Program-made: the position numbers and the translations under genes
Shown here: positions 35,381 through 46,630 of the stretch, piece after piece
How positions within the stretch are numbered: the first letter of the stretch is position 1
How the letters are laid out: the number at the start of each line of letters is the position of its first letter
The notes under the pieces: generated by a model
Databases searched by the model: none
What the model saw: only the letters and a program-made list of their open reading frames with translations
Told to the model about the DNA's origin: nothing
NCBI RefSeq assembly: GCF_002104995.1
Contig: NW_024468249.1
Coordinates: forward strand, 1,922,001 to 1,986,000
Reading direction: 5' to 3'
DNA: 64,000 nt
Source of the DNA: Linderina pennispora
Lineage: Eukaryota > Kickxellomycota > Kickxellomycetes > Kickxellales > Kickxellaceae

Positions 35381-36279
35381 ATGAAGTTCACCGCTACTCT
35401 CGGATTCGTTGCCGCCGTGGCCGCCTTCGGCTCTGCCAACGCCGCCATGTCTGCCTGCTCCAAGAAGATTGCACTCCAGCTGACCAACATCTACGAGAAT
35501 GGCGACACTGCCTTCCACTACGACTACTGCGAGAACATCAAGGACGGGCGTGGTTACACAGCCGGTATCGCTGGTTTCTGCACCTGGCACTTCGGATGCC
35601 TGGGTTGTCCTGCAGGACTACCACAAGATGACTGGCGGCAAGGACGAGTTCAGCAAGTACGACGCCGTCATGAAGAAGCTGGATAAGTCGCACAGCGGCT
35701 CGGTTAGCGGCCTGGAGGGCTACTGCTCGTGTGGGGCAAGCTGGGCAAGTCTGATGCCAAGTTCCGCAAGGCGCAGGACAATGTGCGCGACAGCATGTAC
35801 TTTAACCCGTCGCAGAAGCTGGCAGACAAGCTGGGTGCTACGCTCGATGTGACCCGCGCACAGCTCTATGATACGACGATCCAGCACGGCGAGGGCACGG
35901 ACCCCGATTCGGTTGGTGCGCTGATCAAGAAGACCAGCGCGTCGATTCAAGGCTGATCGCCAAGGGCTCGTCGGGCAGCACGCTCAAGATCAACGGCCAC
36001 AATGTCGACGAGATCGTCTGGCTGACCAAGTTCCTGCAGGTGCGCATGGCGGATCTGAAGAACCCGCACAACAAGGAGACGCAGAAGGAATGGGCCGAGA
36101 GTATCACTCGTGTCAAGTCGTACCAGTATGTGGTTGCCCAGAAGCAGTACAAGTGGGACAGCTCGATCAAGGCTCTGGATAACGACGGCAAGACCACCAC
36201 CTGTCAAGTGCTAGATATAACAAATAGGTTCTATGTAACCTCATTCGATGCGAATAATCTTAGGCATCATCGTTGCTAA
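35381..36279 (+). CDS. GH46 chitosanase, secreted, frame broken
   Basis: Secreted endo-chitosanase that hydrolyses beta-1,4 links in chitosan. Residues 1-21 are a signal peptide (MKFTATLGFVAAVAAFGSANA). The family-46 hallmark follows: the general-acid Glu in TNIYENG (E39) and the second catalytic Asp in YCENIKDGRGYTAGIAGFCT (D55), matching the E-x17-D-GRGYT layout of Streptomyces N174 chitosanase. Downstream are GTSDAWVVLQDYHKMTGG, LEGYCSVWGKLG, FRKAQDNVRDSMYF and NNPHN-like residues in the helical second lobe. Frame breaks lie near 35590, 35735 and 35955. About 295 residues, close to the family norm; the exact C-terminus (stop 36277-36279) is uncertain. GH46 is mainly bacterial, so transfer is possible. 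Confidence 0.85.
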
Positions 36280-36992
36280 TACATGTCCTTCAAGGGCTAC
36301 TGTTGACATTCGGGTCCGGAGTCCCCTGCGCACCATAGACAAGACTGAACGCATACGTACAAAGCCAGTCCACTTTCAGTCATTTGGATGTCCATATATT
36401 CTGTAACCACTCATTCCAGTAACAGTACATTAAATCATAGTTGATGTCCGTATTTCATATTATGAACTTGAACCTGTATGCAAAACGATGTTTATTTATA
36501 TAAGAGGCAGTCGAGGACAAGGGTCGAGGTTCAGGACCAAACAGTATATCCTTGTCTCATCTCACACAGCTCTAGCTGAAGAAGCCTCACTAAACTGTGT
36601 CCAGTTCAAGAACAAGAACCTTAATAGACAAAATAACCAATGGTCAGAATCATCGCTGCAAGTGTTGATGGTGACAGCATGTGCATCTGCAAGGTGTATC
36701 ATAAGACTAGGGGAGGCAGCGTACATGGAGGAAGCAAGAAAACCTGTCTCTGGTATATAAATGCTTGATAGATTTGCTAAACAAGAGTCATATGTATGGT
36801 GTTAACAAACCAATATATACAGATACCAGGACCAGTAGATATATGTAGTTTGTCTACATGATAACCAACATCAAGGCTGAAGTCCAATATCACATAAAAG
36901 TGCAACTATGCCCGAATCGACGATAGCAGCTAGTTCTATTAGTAGAGTGCTTAAGGATATTTTAAAAATTGGCGAATCCAGAATGATGAGTT
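36280..36992. other. intergenic
   Basis: 3' flank of the chitosanase, becoming AT-rich toward the tRNA. A 90-codon frame at 36488-36760 has no recognisable feature. Confidence 0.4.
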
Positions 36993-37065
36993 GGTTCCAT
37001 AGTGTAGCTGGTTATCACTGCGGATTCTGATTCCGCCAACCCGAGTTCGAATCTCGGTGGAACCT
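36993..37065 (+). tRNA. tRNA-Gln(CUG): tRNA-Gln (anticodon CTG), second copy
   Basis: Identical to the gene at 26974-27046 except for one base in the D arm (GTAGCT for GTAGCC). Acceptor, anticodon (CTG at 37027-37029) and T arms are intact; TTCTTTTGCC follows as terminator. A short upstream stretch (AGAATGAT, then GTT) is also shared with the first copy. Confidence 0.95.
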
Positions 37066-38121
37066 TCTTTTGCCTATTTGCGCATTTTTGGAATAACGCT
37101 TGAGGAGTCATCATACTGGTGTTATAGCCAGGCTAGTAGGTCGGTGGGCTTCTTTTTTTTTTTTTCATTAGATATCGTTGAGTTGTTAACCTTCGAGAGT
37201 CAGTAGTTATAGCTTTATGGAATGATAAACTGGAAATTGCTGAGAAAAAGGATGGGCGTCCGGCCCAGTGTTTGTACAGTGGATTGTATCTGCATGGTGA
37301 TGGGCACGGTGGATGTCACAGGTGATCAGTGGCTGTGTTGTATTGAGGTGAGGGCTTCACCGTGTACGTTGGCTAGCAATCTGACTGTGAGAATACGCAC
37401 AGCTCGGGGTCTTTAAATAAAGACGCAGTGGCATTTCCTTATTGCGTAAGATTTACACAGGACAGAAGCAATTACTGAAAGTGGATATCAGGCACTACTC
37501 CAGCAATAATAGTACCCGTTATTCATAGTAGGTGCCATCGTATCTGTGACAATGGGGTCGGAGCGTCACAACTGGTGACTAGGCAGAGATAGTGGGTGTT
37601 TGAAATGATATTGCTAGCGTATTAACCCTAAAGCCACAGTGTCTATGTAGCTTTGCATGAGCGTCCTGACTGGACAATAGATGCATATGCAAGAGGTGCA
37701 TCGACCTTTAATCATATAAATTGGCCGCAATCCGATGGGGCGTCTGCATAATCAATACCCATCAGCGCTGGGCACTGTTGCACAAACACTACCCCTTTGT
37801 CCATATCAAGAAACACAAACCGATACCGCCTACCCAAACAAAAAACAAAGTGCACCGAAGAAATGACTGATAGAAGCACCCCAGCCAGATCACCCTATGT
37901 CCAGCGGCCCGAGTGCACCCGGCAAGTAGCCCAGGACTCTGCCAGCTACCGAGGAAGCAGATCGAAAGCCTGCCCAATTTCTGAAGAGAGGATGAAAACC
38001 TGCATATGCATAGTTCTTGCAGTTCCCTGGACATCAAGATGTCTATGCATGGGTTCAGTAATTATCAAATAATAAGGATTTGGTGACAGAAAGTAAACAA
38101 TAAAAAGCCACTCGGCCATTC
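37066..38121. other. intergenic
   Basis: About 1 kb with a T13-15 run near 37151 and no supportable gene. Confidence 0.4.
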
Positions 38122-39341
38122 CTACAGAATATGTGTCTGGGAGGCCGGTGCAAACTTCACTTGGTTGAATGAGCCTGGCTGGACATCGGGCGGGTCCTGG
38201 TTGAACGGCCGGGGCAGATACGCCGGGTAGGCAAAGTCTGAGACATCGCTGGCACGCCGAGCGCTGGAAATTTGCACAGCCTCCAGGCGCGTGGCGGACT
38301 CAGCCAGGTCGTAGGGACCCGTAAGACGCGCGCTGGACTCCAAGCGCGCAGTATCACCGCCCGAGCTCATGGTATTATCGATATTATACAGCTGCTTCTG
38401 GACGCCCGGGATATTCTGTCGGCGCGCAGTCATGCCATCGTCCTGGACAGCCTCGAGGAAGCGCTTGAGGCACTTTTCATACATGAACATGTGGCCAAAA
38501 ACCGGCTTAATGACGATCATCCACCAGTAGAGCTCGGTGACTATGGGTAAAGACTATGCCGTTCAGGGTGCGGCCCCAGGAATGGCCGGCGCCGCCCAGC
38601 GAGACGACCACGGCCGTGCAGATGAGCTGAGATGGTCAGCAGGGCCAGGCCAGGCATGACGGAACGGAACTCGTTAAAGCTTTTGGCGATCCGGCGCATG
38701 GCAAAATACAGGCACCAGGCGAGCAGCACCTGGGCGAAGTAGTAGGCAAAGATGAAATATGCCCACTGCATTTTGAACAAACACGTCGGCATGTTTTTGT
38801 AGTAGCGGAAGTCGGCCGACCGGTCCTTTGGGCAGTACCTCGACGACTATGCAGGCGATCAGGGCTGGAGAAATGAGCACAGCCAGTGGCCAGTAGCAGC
38901 GGCAGAACTCCTTCAAGGTGCGGCGGCGGCGGAACGAGTAGAGCTTGTGGGCAATGAACACGCGGTAGTAGACGATCAGGCGGTAGTTTATCAGGCTGAA
39001 GGTCGGCGCCACGCCCAGCAGCAAGCATTACCCAGGTGCCCCAAACGTGGCAGTTCCGGAAGATCCCCGTCTGCTCGAACTATACCGAACATCACGGCAA
39101 CCGAGAGCAGCATGAGGATTATGCTGAGGCCCAGCAGGGATGTCAGCCAGACCTGCTTGGCCTTTATTGGCGGATAGCGGCGGTTCCAGATTATATAGAT
39201 TACTATTGGGATGTTAGAGAGCAGGATAGCCAGCTGGATGTAGAATAGAACGCGGTCGGCTGTTGATAGTGGGGATGTGAAGACCTCGGACTCCAGGACC
39301 TCTGTTCGCACATCCTGGCGTAACGATAGTGTGGGGGGCAT
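38122..39341 (-). CDS. seven-transmembrane receptor-like protein, frame broken
   Basis: Read across frames it has an extracellular N-terminus (MPPTLSLRQDVRTEVLESEV), then seven hydrophobic helices: LFYIQLAILLSNIPIVIYII; WLTSLLGLSIILMLLSVAVM; WVMLLLGVAPTFSLINYRLI; WPLAVLISPALIACIVVEVL; WAYFIFAYYFAQVLLAWCLY; a helix around MPGLALLTI near 38640; and ELYWWMIVIKPVFGHMFMY. A cytosolic tail of about 120 residues rich in Ser, Asp and Pro ends ASQTHIL, stop 38122-38124. The layout is that of fungal G-protein-coupled receptors. I see no RGS domain in the tail and cannot assign a ligand class. ATG 39341 was preferred because sequence upstream looks like a pyrimidine-rich leader. At least four frame breaks (near 39050, 38830, 38630, 38540). 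Confidence 0.65.
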
Positions 39342-40137
39342 ATGAAATGTATAAGCGTAACAAAAAATAAGAGGGGGTATGAGGGAAGAGACGGAGGAAA
39401 AGAAATTCGTAAACTGGAGGTTAGGGAGGGGAAGGAGAGGTGAATGTTTAGTACTGCAACACAAAATTGACTAGCTATAGAACGGGGTAAAATGGCAAGT
39501 TCATTCCGGATGCTCTCCTTGCGGCTGCAAATATGTGTGAAAATGGAGCGCCGAATGTTCCCCTCAGTTGCAATTCGCTTAAACTGCGGGACAAAGTAGG
39601 GTTGCGTGAAAAAGGGCTGCTGCAAAATGGGCTTGCAAATCAACCAGAGTACATTGGCCAATAATTTTGATGTCCAAGATGGGCTCAATGTGGTTAGCAT
39701 GTAATGCCGAGAGAACAGAAAAATAGAGCGACGATCCCCCCGTAAAAACAAACTCCATGTCTGCTCCGCGTGTCGATGGCGACATTGGAGCAGGTTTGTG
39801 ATTCAGAGCTGTGATTTAGAGACGATAAGAAAAGAAAGCAGCATCTGGTCCAATACTGATGCTAGCCTTGACGTCGCGGCAGGAACAAGACATCCCAAAC
39901 AGACCGAATCCACGAATGACACCAATGCGGCAGTCCAAGAACAGCACAAAGAATATGCATCACGTATTTCTTTGCGCAAATCACTCGGTCCCAATTGCGA
40001 ATAAAAAATCCAGACAGGACCGACAGCGGGCTGTCCCAACCATATCCGAAATCGTGGAGAAGAGGGAGAGGAAGATGCAGGTTTGGAATTAAATTCTATG
40101 AGCTCGGGCAGATTTGAAAAAGGCCCAAGCCAGCGGA
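39342..40137. other. intergenic
   Basis: Promoter region of the receptor-like gene and 3' flank of the helicase gene. Frames in it (39203-39751 on minus, for example) extend from the receptor gene or look random. Confidence 0.4.
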
Positions 40138-41993
40138 TTACATGGAGTCAGGATACCGCAGATCAGCATTGTCTTCCAAATGTACAAACAGCGCGTTCAA
40201 GAACGGGCTGCGGCGCGCCACGGTCTCGCTATCACCAATAACGCACAGATGGCGGCGGGCGCGCGTCACAGCGACGTTAGTCCGGCGGTAATCAGACAAG
40301 AACCCGATTTCCTGGTTCTCATTCGACCTCACCAGCGACAATACCACGGCCTCCTTCTCGCGGCCCTGGAAGCCATCGACAGAGCCGACCTCGACTTCGA
40401 CGTGGTCGCGCAGCAGCTCGCGCAGCAGCCGCACCTGCGCATTATACGGCGAAATGACAGCAATATCTCTGGGGCTTACATCGGCCGCAAGAAGCCGCAG
40501 CACATGGGCATGGGCCAGGGCGGCCTCGGAGCGGTTGAGCTTGGAGTCCGTGTCAGCAATGCCTGCAGCCTCTGTGTCTTCGTACATGCCAGAACCAGCG
40601 GTATCGTAGAGAACTAGTGGAGTAGTGGTGTCGTCGGTTGACTGGGCAATGTCGCTGAGCAGATGGCCGGCAACGGAGGGATCGGCGGCCAGTTTGTTCT
40701 CGTAGAGCTGCTGGCTGGAGACCTTGGCGATCTGCTCATGCATGCGGTATTGCGTTGTCAGCATAACGCAGGCATTGGGACAGCGATGGCGCACACGCTC
40801 AAACATAGTCTCCACCGGCTTACCGGACGTAACCGTGGGCGGCAGCTGGATGGTGGTCACCGGCCAAAACCAGCTTGGACGCCTGCAATGCAGGCGATCC
40901 AGCACTCGGGCTCGGTGGCCTGTGTTGCCTCATCAATAACTACCGCATGAAAGTCGCCCAGTTTGCGCGCACCTGCGCCGCTCAGAGTTGCCAGGACGAT
41001 CCTCGCGCTGTCGATGGTCTGGGCAACAACAGAGCGCTCGCGCTCCCGGAACTCTTTCCGGAGGTCCTTGATTTGCCCGTACAGCTCGCGACGCTCCGGC
41101 CGCTTGGCCTTGGGCAGTCTTGCCAGGGCCTGGTCGAGCTCCATGCGCACGTCGCGCAGGAGCGAGCCGGAATCCGAGCCCTTCACCAGGGCGTCCAAAC
41201 TCATGGCGGCGGCCTTAGGCAGCATGCGGGCTGGGTGGCCCAAACGCACGGCCGGGTGGCCCAGGCGCTCGGCCAGAGTGTCCACCGCCAAGTTCGATGG
41301 CGCGCATACTAACACGCGGCCATTGCGTGCCAGCTGCCGCACAATCTCCACCACCGCCTGTGTCTTTCCTGTGCCCGGCGGCCCATGCACCAGTGCAACA
41401 TCCGTCGCCGTCACCGCATGCCGAACCGCCTTCTGCTGCTGTGCATTCAGCTCCATGTTGAAGAACTCGCCTGCCGGCTCAGTGAACTGCGGCTCAGAAT
41501 TGCCCAAAAGGCAGCGCACCACCGGCGCAGCAGCAGGGCGCTCGCTAAGGCTGCGTAGTGCCTGGAGCATGCGCCGGTATGTCACGTCGCTGGCGAGCCG
41601 CCGCACCGAGCAGCGCTCGTGCCAGTCCCCGGGCACCTCGTCATCTGTGCGCAGTGCCACCGTCAATTTCATGTCCGAGCACTGCGTCAGCACGCCGTGC
41701 ATGCCCACAAGGTTCTTTTTGTTCACTGGCGCTGTCACGCTGACAATGTCACCCGAGCGCAGTGTGTTGGCGAGCAGGGCAGTGCCGGGTGTCGGGGCCT
41801 CAAGCGTCAGCAGGCTTTTGCCGCCCAGCCCGGTGGTGTGCCGGGTGATGCGCAGTGCAACCAGGGCGAACCCCAGTCGCTGCAGCTCCGTCGGCAGCCA
41901 GTTGCTGGCCAGCGCTGTTGACTGCTCGGCCTCGTAGTCGCGCTCCCTCTCGACCAGCTGTGTCTGCGAAGCGACGAAATCCGCGATATCCAT
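40138..41993 (-). CDS. HCS1: SF1B helicase, HCS1/SMUBP2 (IGHMBP2)-like, one frame break
   Basis: ATP-dependent 5'-to-3' helicase of the Upf1-like SF1B group; yeast Hcs1 is a DNA polymerase alpha-associated helicase. It starts at 41993 [20 protein letters not shown], with an N-terminal beta-barrel region ([20 protein letters not shown]). Helicase motifs follow: Q motif [18 protein letters not shown]; Ia [89 protein letters not shown]. Ends YPDSM, stop 40138-40140. No C-terminal R3H or zinc-finger domain, as in the shorter fungal Hcs1. One frame break near 40870, just before motif III. About 618 residues. Confidence 0.92.
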
Positions 41994-42401
41994 TGTTGTC
42001 TGAAAAGGGGTTTGTTAGCACAGGCTCGCAGCATGACCCTCCCCGCCTCTGCCAGCGTGAGCTGCTCCAGGGGGCTCAGCAATTGGGAAATGGGTGCTGT
42101 CAGTTGCAGTATCAGGTGATCCGCATGAAGGGACGGGGCCCTGCGGCCAATGCAGATGATAAGCAAAGCCGGGAATTCGCGGACATGGCCTCACCCAAAC
42201 TCCGCACCGCACTCCGGCGGTTGGCTGCGGCATTAGTGCGGAAAATAGTGGGCCTGGTCAATGGACACCAACAGCGGAAGGGGGAAACGTGCGGTGCTTC
42301 GCGATCGCAACAGTCACTCCGCATATGCACGATTTTGCTGAGGATAATTCATTCACTGTTCAGTCTAAATAAAGTATGTACATTTAAAAAAGGAGGCGCG
42401 C
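41994..42401. other. intergenic
   Basis: Upstream region of the helicase gene and 3' flank of the first kinase gene. A plus-strand frame spanning it (41855-42436) is antisense to the helicase and is not called. Confidence 0.4.
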
Positions 42402-43742
42402 TTAATACCCGCTCGAGAGCGACAGCCCCGAGCTGACGGTCGACGTCGACGAGTTGGGGTGGGTGTAGATGCCTGTCAGCTCCTGCTGCTTGGTGGTCTG
42501 TGCGAGCCCGATCAGCGTGGTCTTGGAGACCGTGCTGCTGGTGCGCGACTTTGCGTGTCCGAACCGCTCCTCCAGCGACGCCACCCACGGGTCGTGCATC
42601 AGCTCGTCGACTGTGGGCCGCATCGCCGGGTCGATCATCAGCATCTGCTTGATCAGCGGGTTCGCCGCCTTGTCCTTGGGCAGCCAGTGGTCAATCACGC
42701 GCCCGTGGTACTTCAGGTACAGCGCGTAGTTGGGGTCCTCGGACTTGGCCACCTCCCACGGGAAGTGCCCCGACACCATCGCCAGGTAGATCACCGCCGT
42801 GGCCCACACGTCGACCTTGCGCGGGTCGTAGGCCGCCCGCGGAACAAACACCTCTGGCGAGATGTACGGGATCAGACCCGCACACACCGCGCGTCTGCGC
42901 CGGCGCCAGCGGGTCGAACGTCGACGAGCACCCAAAGTCGATGATCTTCAGGTTGCCGTCCTCGTCCACACACAGGTTGTCCAGCTTCATGTCACGGTGG
43001 GCCACGTGCGCCACATCGTGCAGATACGCAATACCCGACAGCAGCTGGAAGTACAGCCGGTCAATGTCCTCGGCCGTCAGCGAGCCCTCCTGCACCACTG
43101 TGAACAGGTCCTTCTCGCAGTACTCCATGATGCTGTACACTGTGCCGTCCGCCTCGCGCACGAACTGGTATGTGCGGATGACGTTCGGGTGCTGCAGCGA
43201 CAGGCTGAAGCTCGCCTCGTCCAGCAGGTGCTTCCACTGCCGGCAGTTCATGCCCTTGGTGCACATCTTGCTGCGGTCCTCTGTGTCTGGGAATGTGAAA
43301 CGTCTTGACTGCGTAGTACCGCCCGTCGCACGCCTGGTGCAGCTTCACAAACCCGCCCGTGCCCTGTCCGATCGTGCGCACCGGCAGACCGTATGTCTCG
43401 AGGATGTAGCCGGTCGCCCGGTCGCTGATCACTGGCACGTTCTCGTCGCTGGCTGTCGACGACGACGACGCTGTCGACGGCCGCCGCAGAATCACTGTGC
43501 TCGATGTCGGCGTCTGCTGCAGCCGCTTCTGCGCAGAGCTGTCATTGTGGTTGCGCTTCGCCTGCACTGCTGCGGCTGCGCTGTTGTTGTGTGAGTCTGT
43601 CGACCGGTTGTGCTTGTGCTTGAGGCTGCCAAACAGCCGCCGGAAGTGGAGCAAACTTTTTCTTGCCCTGTGCCCCGGTTGTGGTGGATGCCGAGTCATA
43701 GAGCGTGTTGGCCGGAGAGACCTCGTTCTTGTAGCTGTGCAT
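42402..43742 (-). CDS. serine/threonine protein kinase, fungal NPR/HAL-type, copy 1, frame broken
   Basis: Probably a regulator of plasma-membrane transporters, as the NPR1/HAL4/HAL5/SAT4 kinases are. Start 43742 (MHSYKNEVSPANTLYDSAST), then a Ser/Thr/Asn/Gln-rich regulatory N-terminus of about 130 residues. Kinase domain: glycine loop GQGTGGFV, YYAVKTF (VAIK lysine), catalytic loop HRDMKLDN, DFGC, activation-segment end CGSDPYISPEV, and WATAVIYLAMVSGHFPW of subdomain IX. The two residues after the activation Ser/Pro region and the GSDPY form are shared with the NPR/HAL group. C-terminal tail Ser/Thr-rich, ending SLSSGY, stop 42402-42404. Frame breaks near 43650, 43305 and 42895. About 446 residues. 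A paralogue lies at 47769. Confidence 0.85.
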
Positions 43743-45246
43743 AGTGTATATTATATGTGGCAGTAATAACTGTATATGCCTTGTGTGTGCGTTTGCTTCT
43801 CTGTACAAGTAAAAATAGGTTGTGGTGTTGCCAAGTGGAAAGGAAAGGGATAAATACACAAAGATGATTTCTGTAGCGATATCAAACGCCGAAAAGGCAG
43901 GCTCTCCTTGCGTCCTTTAAATAACCTTCCGCCCAGGCCCGGAGGCCCGCTTCCTTGGCGGAAAAAGTCTACGCCAAGCGAAATCACTCCTGCCATCAAG
44001 CCGGGGGGGGGCGGCATTCATCGCTCCCCCCAAACAAGTGTGAAAAAATTACAAATCCTTGGGTTACATCGGCTTTCTTGGAAAAGGGACGACCTTTTTC
44101 CGTTTGGCTCCTCGGGTTCACAACGGATATCGTGCCATAAAAGTTTTATTGCGTCTTTCACTGGGCTGTTGTTTCCACTCGCACCCAACACTGCCCGCTG
44201 GATCACTGGTCCTATGTCACTGGCCTATCTCCGGCCCTGGGTCGCTTGGGCGCTCTTAAGCCTTTTTCCACTGCGGGTTTAGCCATGGCCCCCAGGGCTG
44301 GCTCTACCTTGACTGTTTTTGTGCAAGCGCGTACCTGTTATGCGTAGCCAAAAAAGGATGCGGTCTGCCCAGAGCCAAGGGGGCTTGGCCAAGAAAGCTT
44401 GTCTGTGAGGGGCTTTTCCACATGGCGCGACCGCAGCTTGGCACATTTGTCAGGAAAAATTGCTATTTTCTTGAGGGATTTTTTAAAACAAGAACATTCG
44501 ATAACGGCTTGCTGATTTTCTGTTGTATTTGTCACCTACCCTGCAGAGCAAGCTGTCTTACGCCAAGAGCTCGGCGCCGGCTTAGTCATGCCTCCTGACA
44601 CTGGTCAGGCTGTTTGTTTGGAAATAGTAGCAGGGCCGTTCGCACAGGCGGTTTATGACAACCGAGCGACGCATTTCGCTTGATAAGGCGTCTTTCTGCT
44701 TGAGCCCCTGGGCCGTCTTCATGCGCCAAGCAGATTGGCACACTTCATTGACCGTGACGCGGGAATCGCTCTTGGAGGGCCATCTGAGTCAACATGAATT
44801 GTGCGGGTTTGCCCGGCGAAACACAGTCAGATATGCATTGTTTACTGTGACCAGGGCTTGTTTTGTTCGTTTGCGATCTGGCACAGGGGCAGGTAGAGGT
44901 GTCTGACCAGTGACCTGGATGCTAGCGTAGCAGGGCTCCAAATGGAGCAAGGGCGCTGTGCTCCACAATTGAAGCAGCGGTTTTAAGCTCAATTGGATGG
45001 ATCACCAAGCTCCGGCGCAAACCTGCCCGACCCCCACAGGGGGACCATCAGATCGAATACCCGAATCGATGGGTGGGCCGTTGATAAAACATGGACATCC
45101 ACAGCCTACTTCCTAGAAGCCCCATATGATGCCGAGGTGTCACTTTTCAAACATAGCAACCACCGAAGCAGGTCGTACTGGCTTTGAATGGCCGCAGCCT
45201 GATTTTTTGTTCATAGTACTTTCCCTTCCCCAAAGCAAACAAACAA
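43743..45246. other. intergenic, divergent promoter region of 1.5 kb
   Basis: Between the first kinase gene (minus) and the RAB3GAP2-like gene (plus). It holds a G9 run at 44003-44011. Frames such as 43908-44282 (plus) lack recognisable features. Confidence 0.4.
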
Positions 45247-46630
45247 ATGTCGCAGACGATCGCTACGTCTAGAAACCGCCAGGTGGGCGTGACGCTGCGG
45301 TCGACGGTGCCAAGAACAGTGCTCAAGTTTCTGCATGATACAGACGAGATCTCCCTATCAGCGTGCAAATTCGCCACGTCAATCGACGGGGCTTTCCTGG
45401 CAATTGCTTACGAGTCACAGTATGTTCTTGTGCGAACGGCCGAAGCCGGGCCGCACTCCGGAGTGCGCACTGGTCTCGGTTGGCACGGAGGCGTCGATAT
45501 CAGGGTAAGCCTGCTAGAGAGTCCTTTTTTGGGGGATATTTTTCACAACATTATTAATCTGCCGAGCTCATTTCTTTTTTTAGGGAGCGAATCACGGCGC
45601 TCTGCTGCTTGGCGTTACACTCGACAGCTCGGAGCCGAGGCAGGCAGGCGGCAGTGTGCGTGGCGGTTGGCTACGAGACCGGGCATCTGCGAATTTTCTC
45701 GCAGCACGGCCACCTGCTTACCACGCACTGTCTGCATGGCGCCGCACTGCTTGGCATCCGTGTGCGCATGGAGGAGCTCGGCGCCGAGGAAGTCAATCTG
45801 ACGTTTGCTGATGGTCACCTGGTCAGCATTGACGGGCAGTCGCTGTACCTGGCGCTGCGGCTGTGCGTCGACGCGTCGGCCGAGGAATGCCCGGGGTTCG
45901 CGTACAAGAAGTGGCGGTTCGGCGTGCCGGATATCTGATGCATTGAGCTGTGGGCCGCAGCACGAGCCGCTGGCTGGGCTGGCCAAAGCGCACAGCTCAG
46001 TGGATGCAGTGACCGCGCGGTTCCTGGTGGCGCCGCAGCAGGGCGCGGCCCTTGGGGGTGTTTGGCACCAGCGCAGACACGGCGGCGGTTTCAGCGGCGG
46101 ATATTCGCCGGGCGCGTGGCTATGCGTGTCACAGGGGCGGTGCTGGGCCTGGCCAAGTCGTATCTGTTCCGCGACCCGGCTCCGGCCGAGGCCGCGCAGG
46201 GAGCTCTGGTGCCGTGCCTGTTCTGGCTGCACGACCCGCCGCGTCGCGTGCTGGAGATCGCAGAAGCCCCGGGCAACCAAGTGGCGGCGTGTCGGGACGG
46301 ACTGGGGCGGATTGTGGTTGGTTGATCTGGCGACAGGCGAGGCGGTGCAGATGCTCAAGGGTGTGCGTGGCAGCCAGTGTGCGTGGATGGAGAAATCCGG
46401 CCTGGCTGTTCCTGGTCGTGTATGTAGCCCGGCGTGGCATTCTGGAGGTGTTTGAAGGCAGCACGTATAGGAGCATCGGCAGCTCCGCCATTGGGCTTGG
46501 GTGGACTTTGGTGCAGGCGCCAACGCAGCCGCTGGGCGCATCGCTGGCGGCCGTGCAGCCCATGCACCCAGCGCAGTGCCTGCTGGTGGGTACCTCGGGC
46601 GATGTGTCGCGCGTAGATATTTTTATTTAA
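45247..46630 (+). CDS. Rab3 GTPase-activating protein non-catalytic subunit-like (RAB3GAP2 N-terminal family), two exons, frame broken
   Basis: Homologue of the regulatory subunit of Rab3GAP, which acts in membrane trafficking and autophagy in animals; only the RAB3GAP2 N-terminal region is seen. Exon 1 is 45247-45504, intron 45505-45583 (79 nt, GTAAGC to TTTTTTTAG), exon 2 45584-46630. Matches include a beta-propeller-like opening (LACKFATSIDG form, ETGHLRIFSQHG), DGQSLYLALRLC, the FAYKKW signature near 45895, DPPRRVLEIAEAPGNQVAAC, VVDLATGEAVQMLKG, and near 46410 an FLVVYVARRGILEVFEG segment, all counterparts of the animal protein. Ends VSRVDIFI, stop 46628-46630. About 434 residues, much shorter than animal RAB3GAP2. 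Frame breaks near 45620, 45935, 46130 and 46330. Its stop overlaps that of the convergent gene. Confidence 0.75.

Noticed and set aside
40963-41937. 324-codon plus-strand frame
   Set aside because: Antisense to helicase motifs I and Ia of the HCS1-like gene, with no domain of its own.
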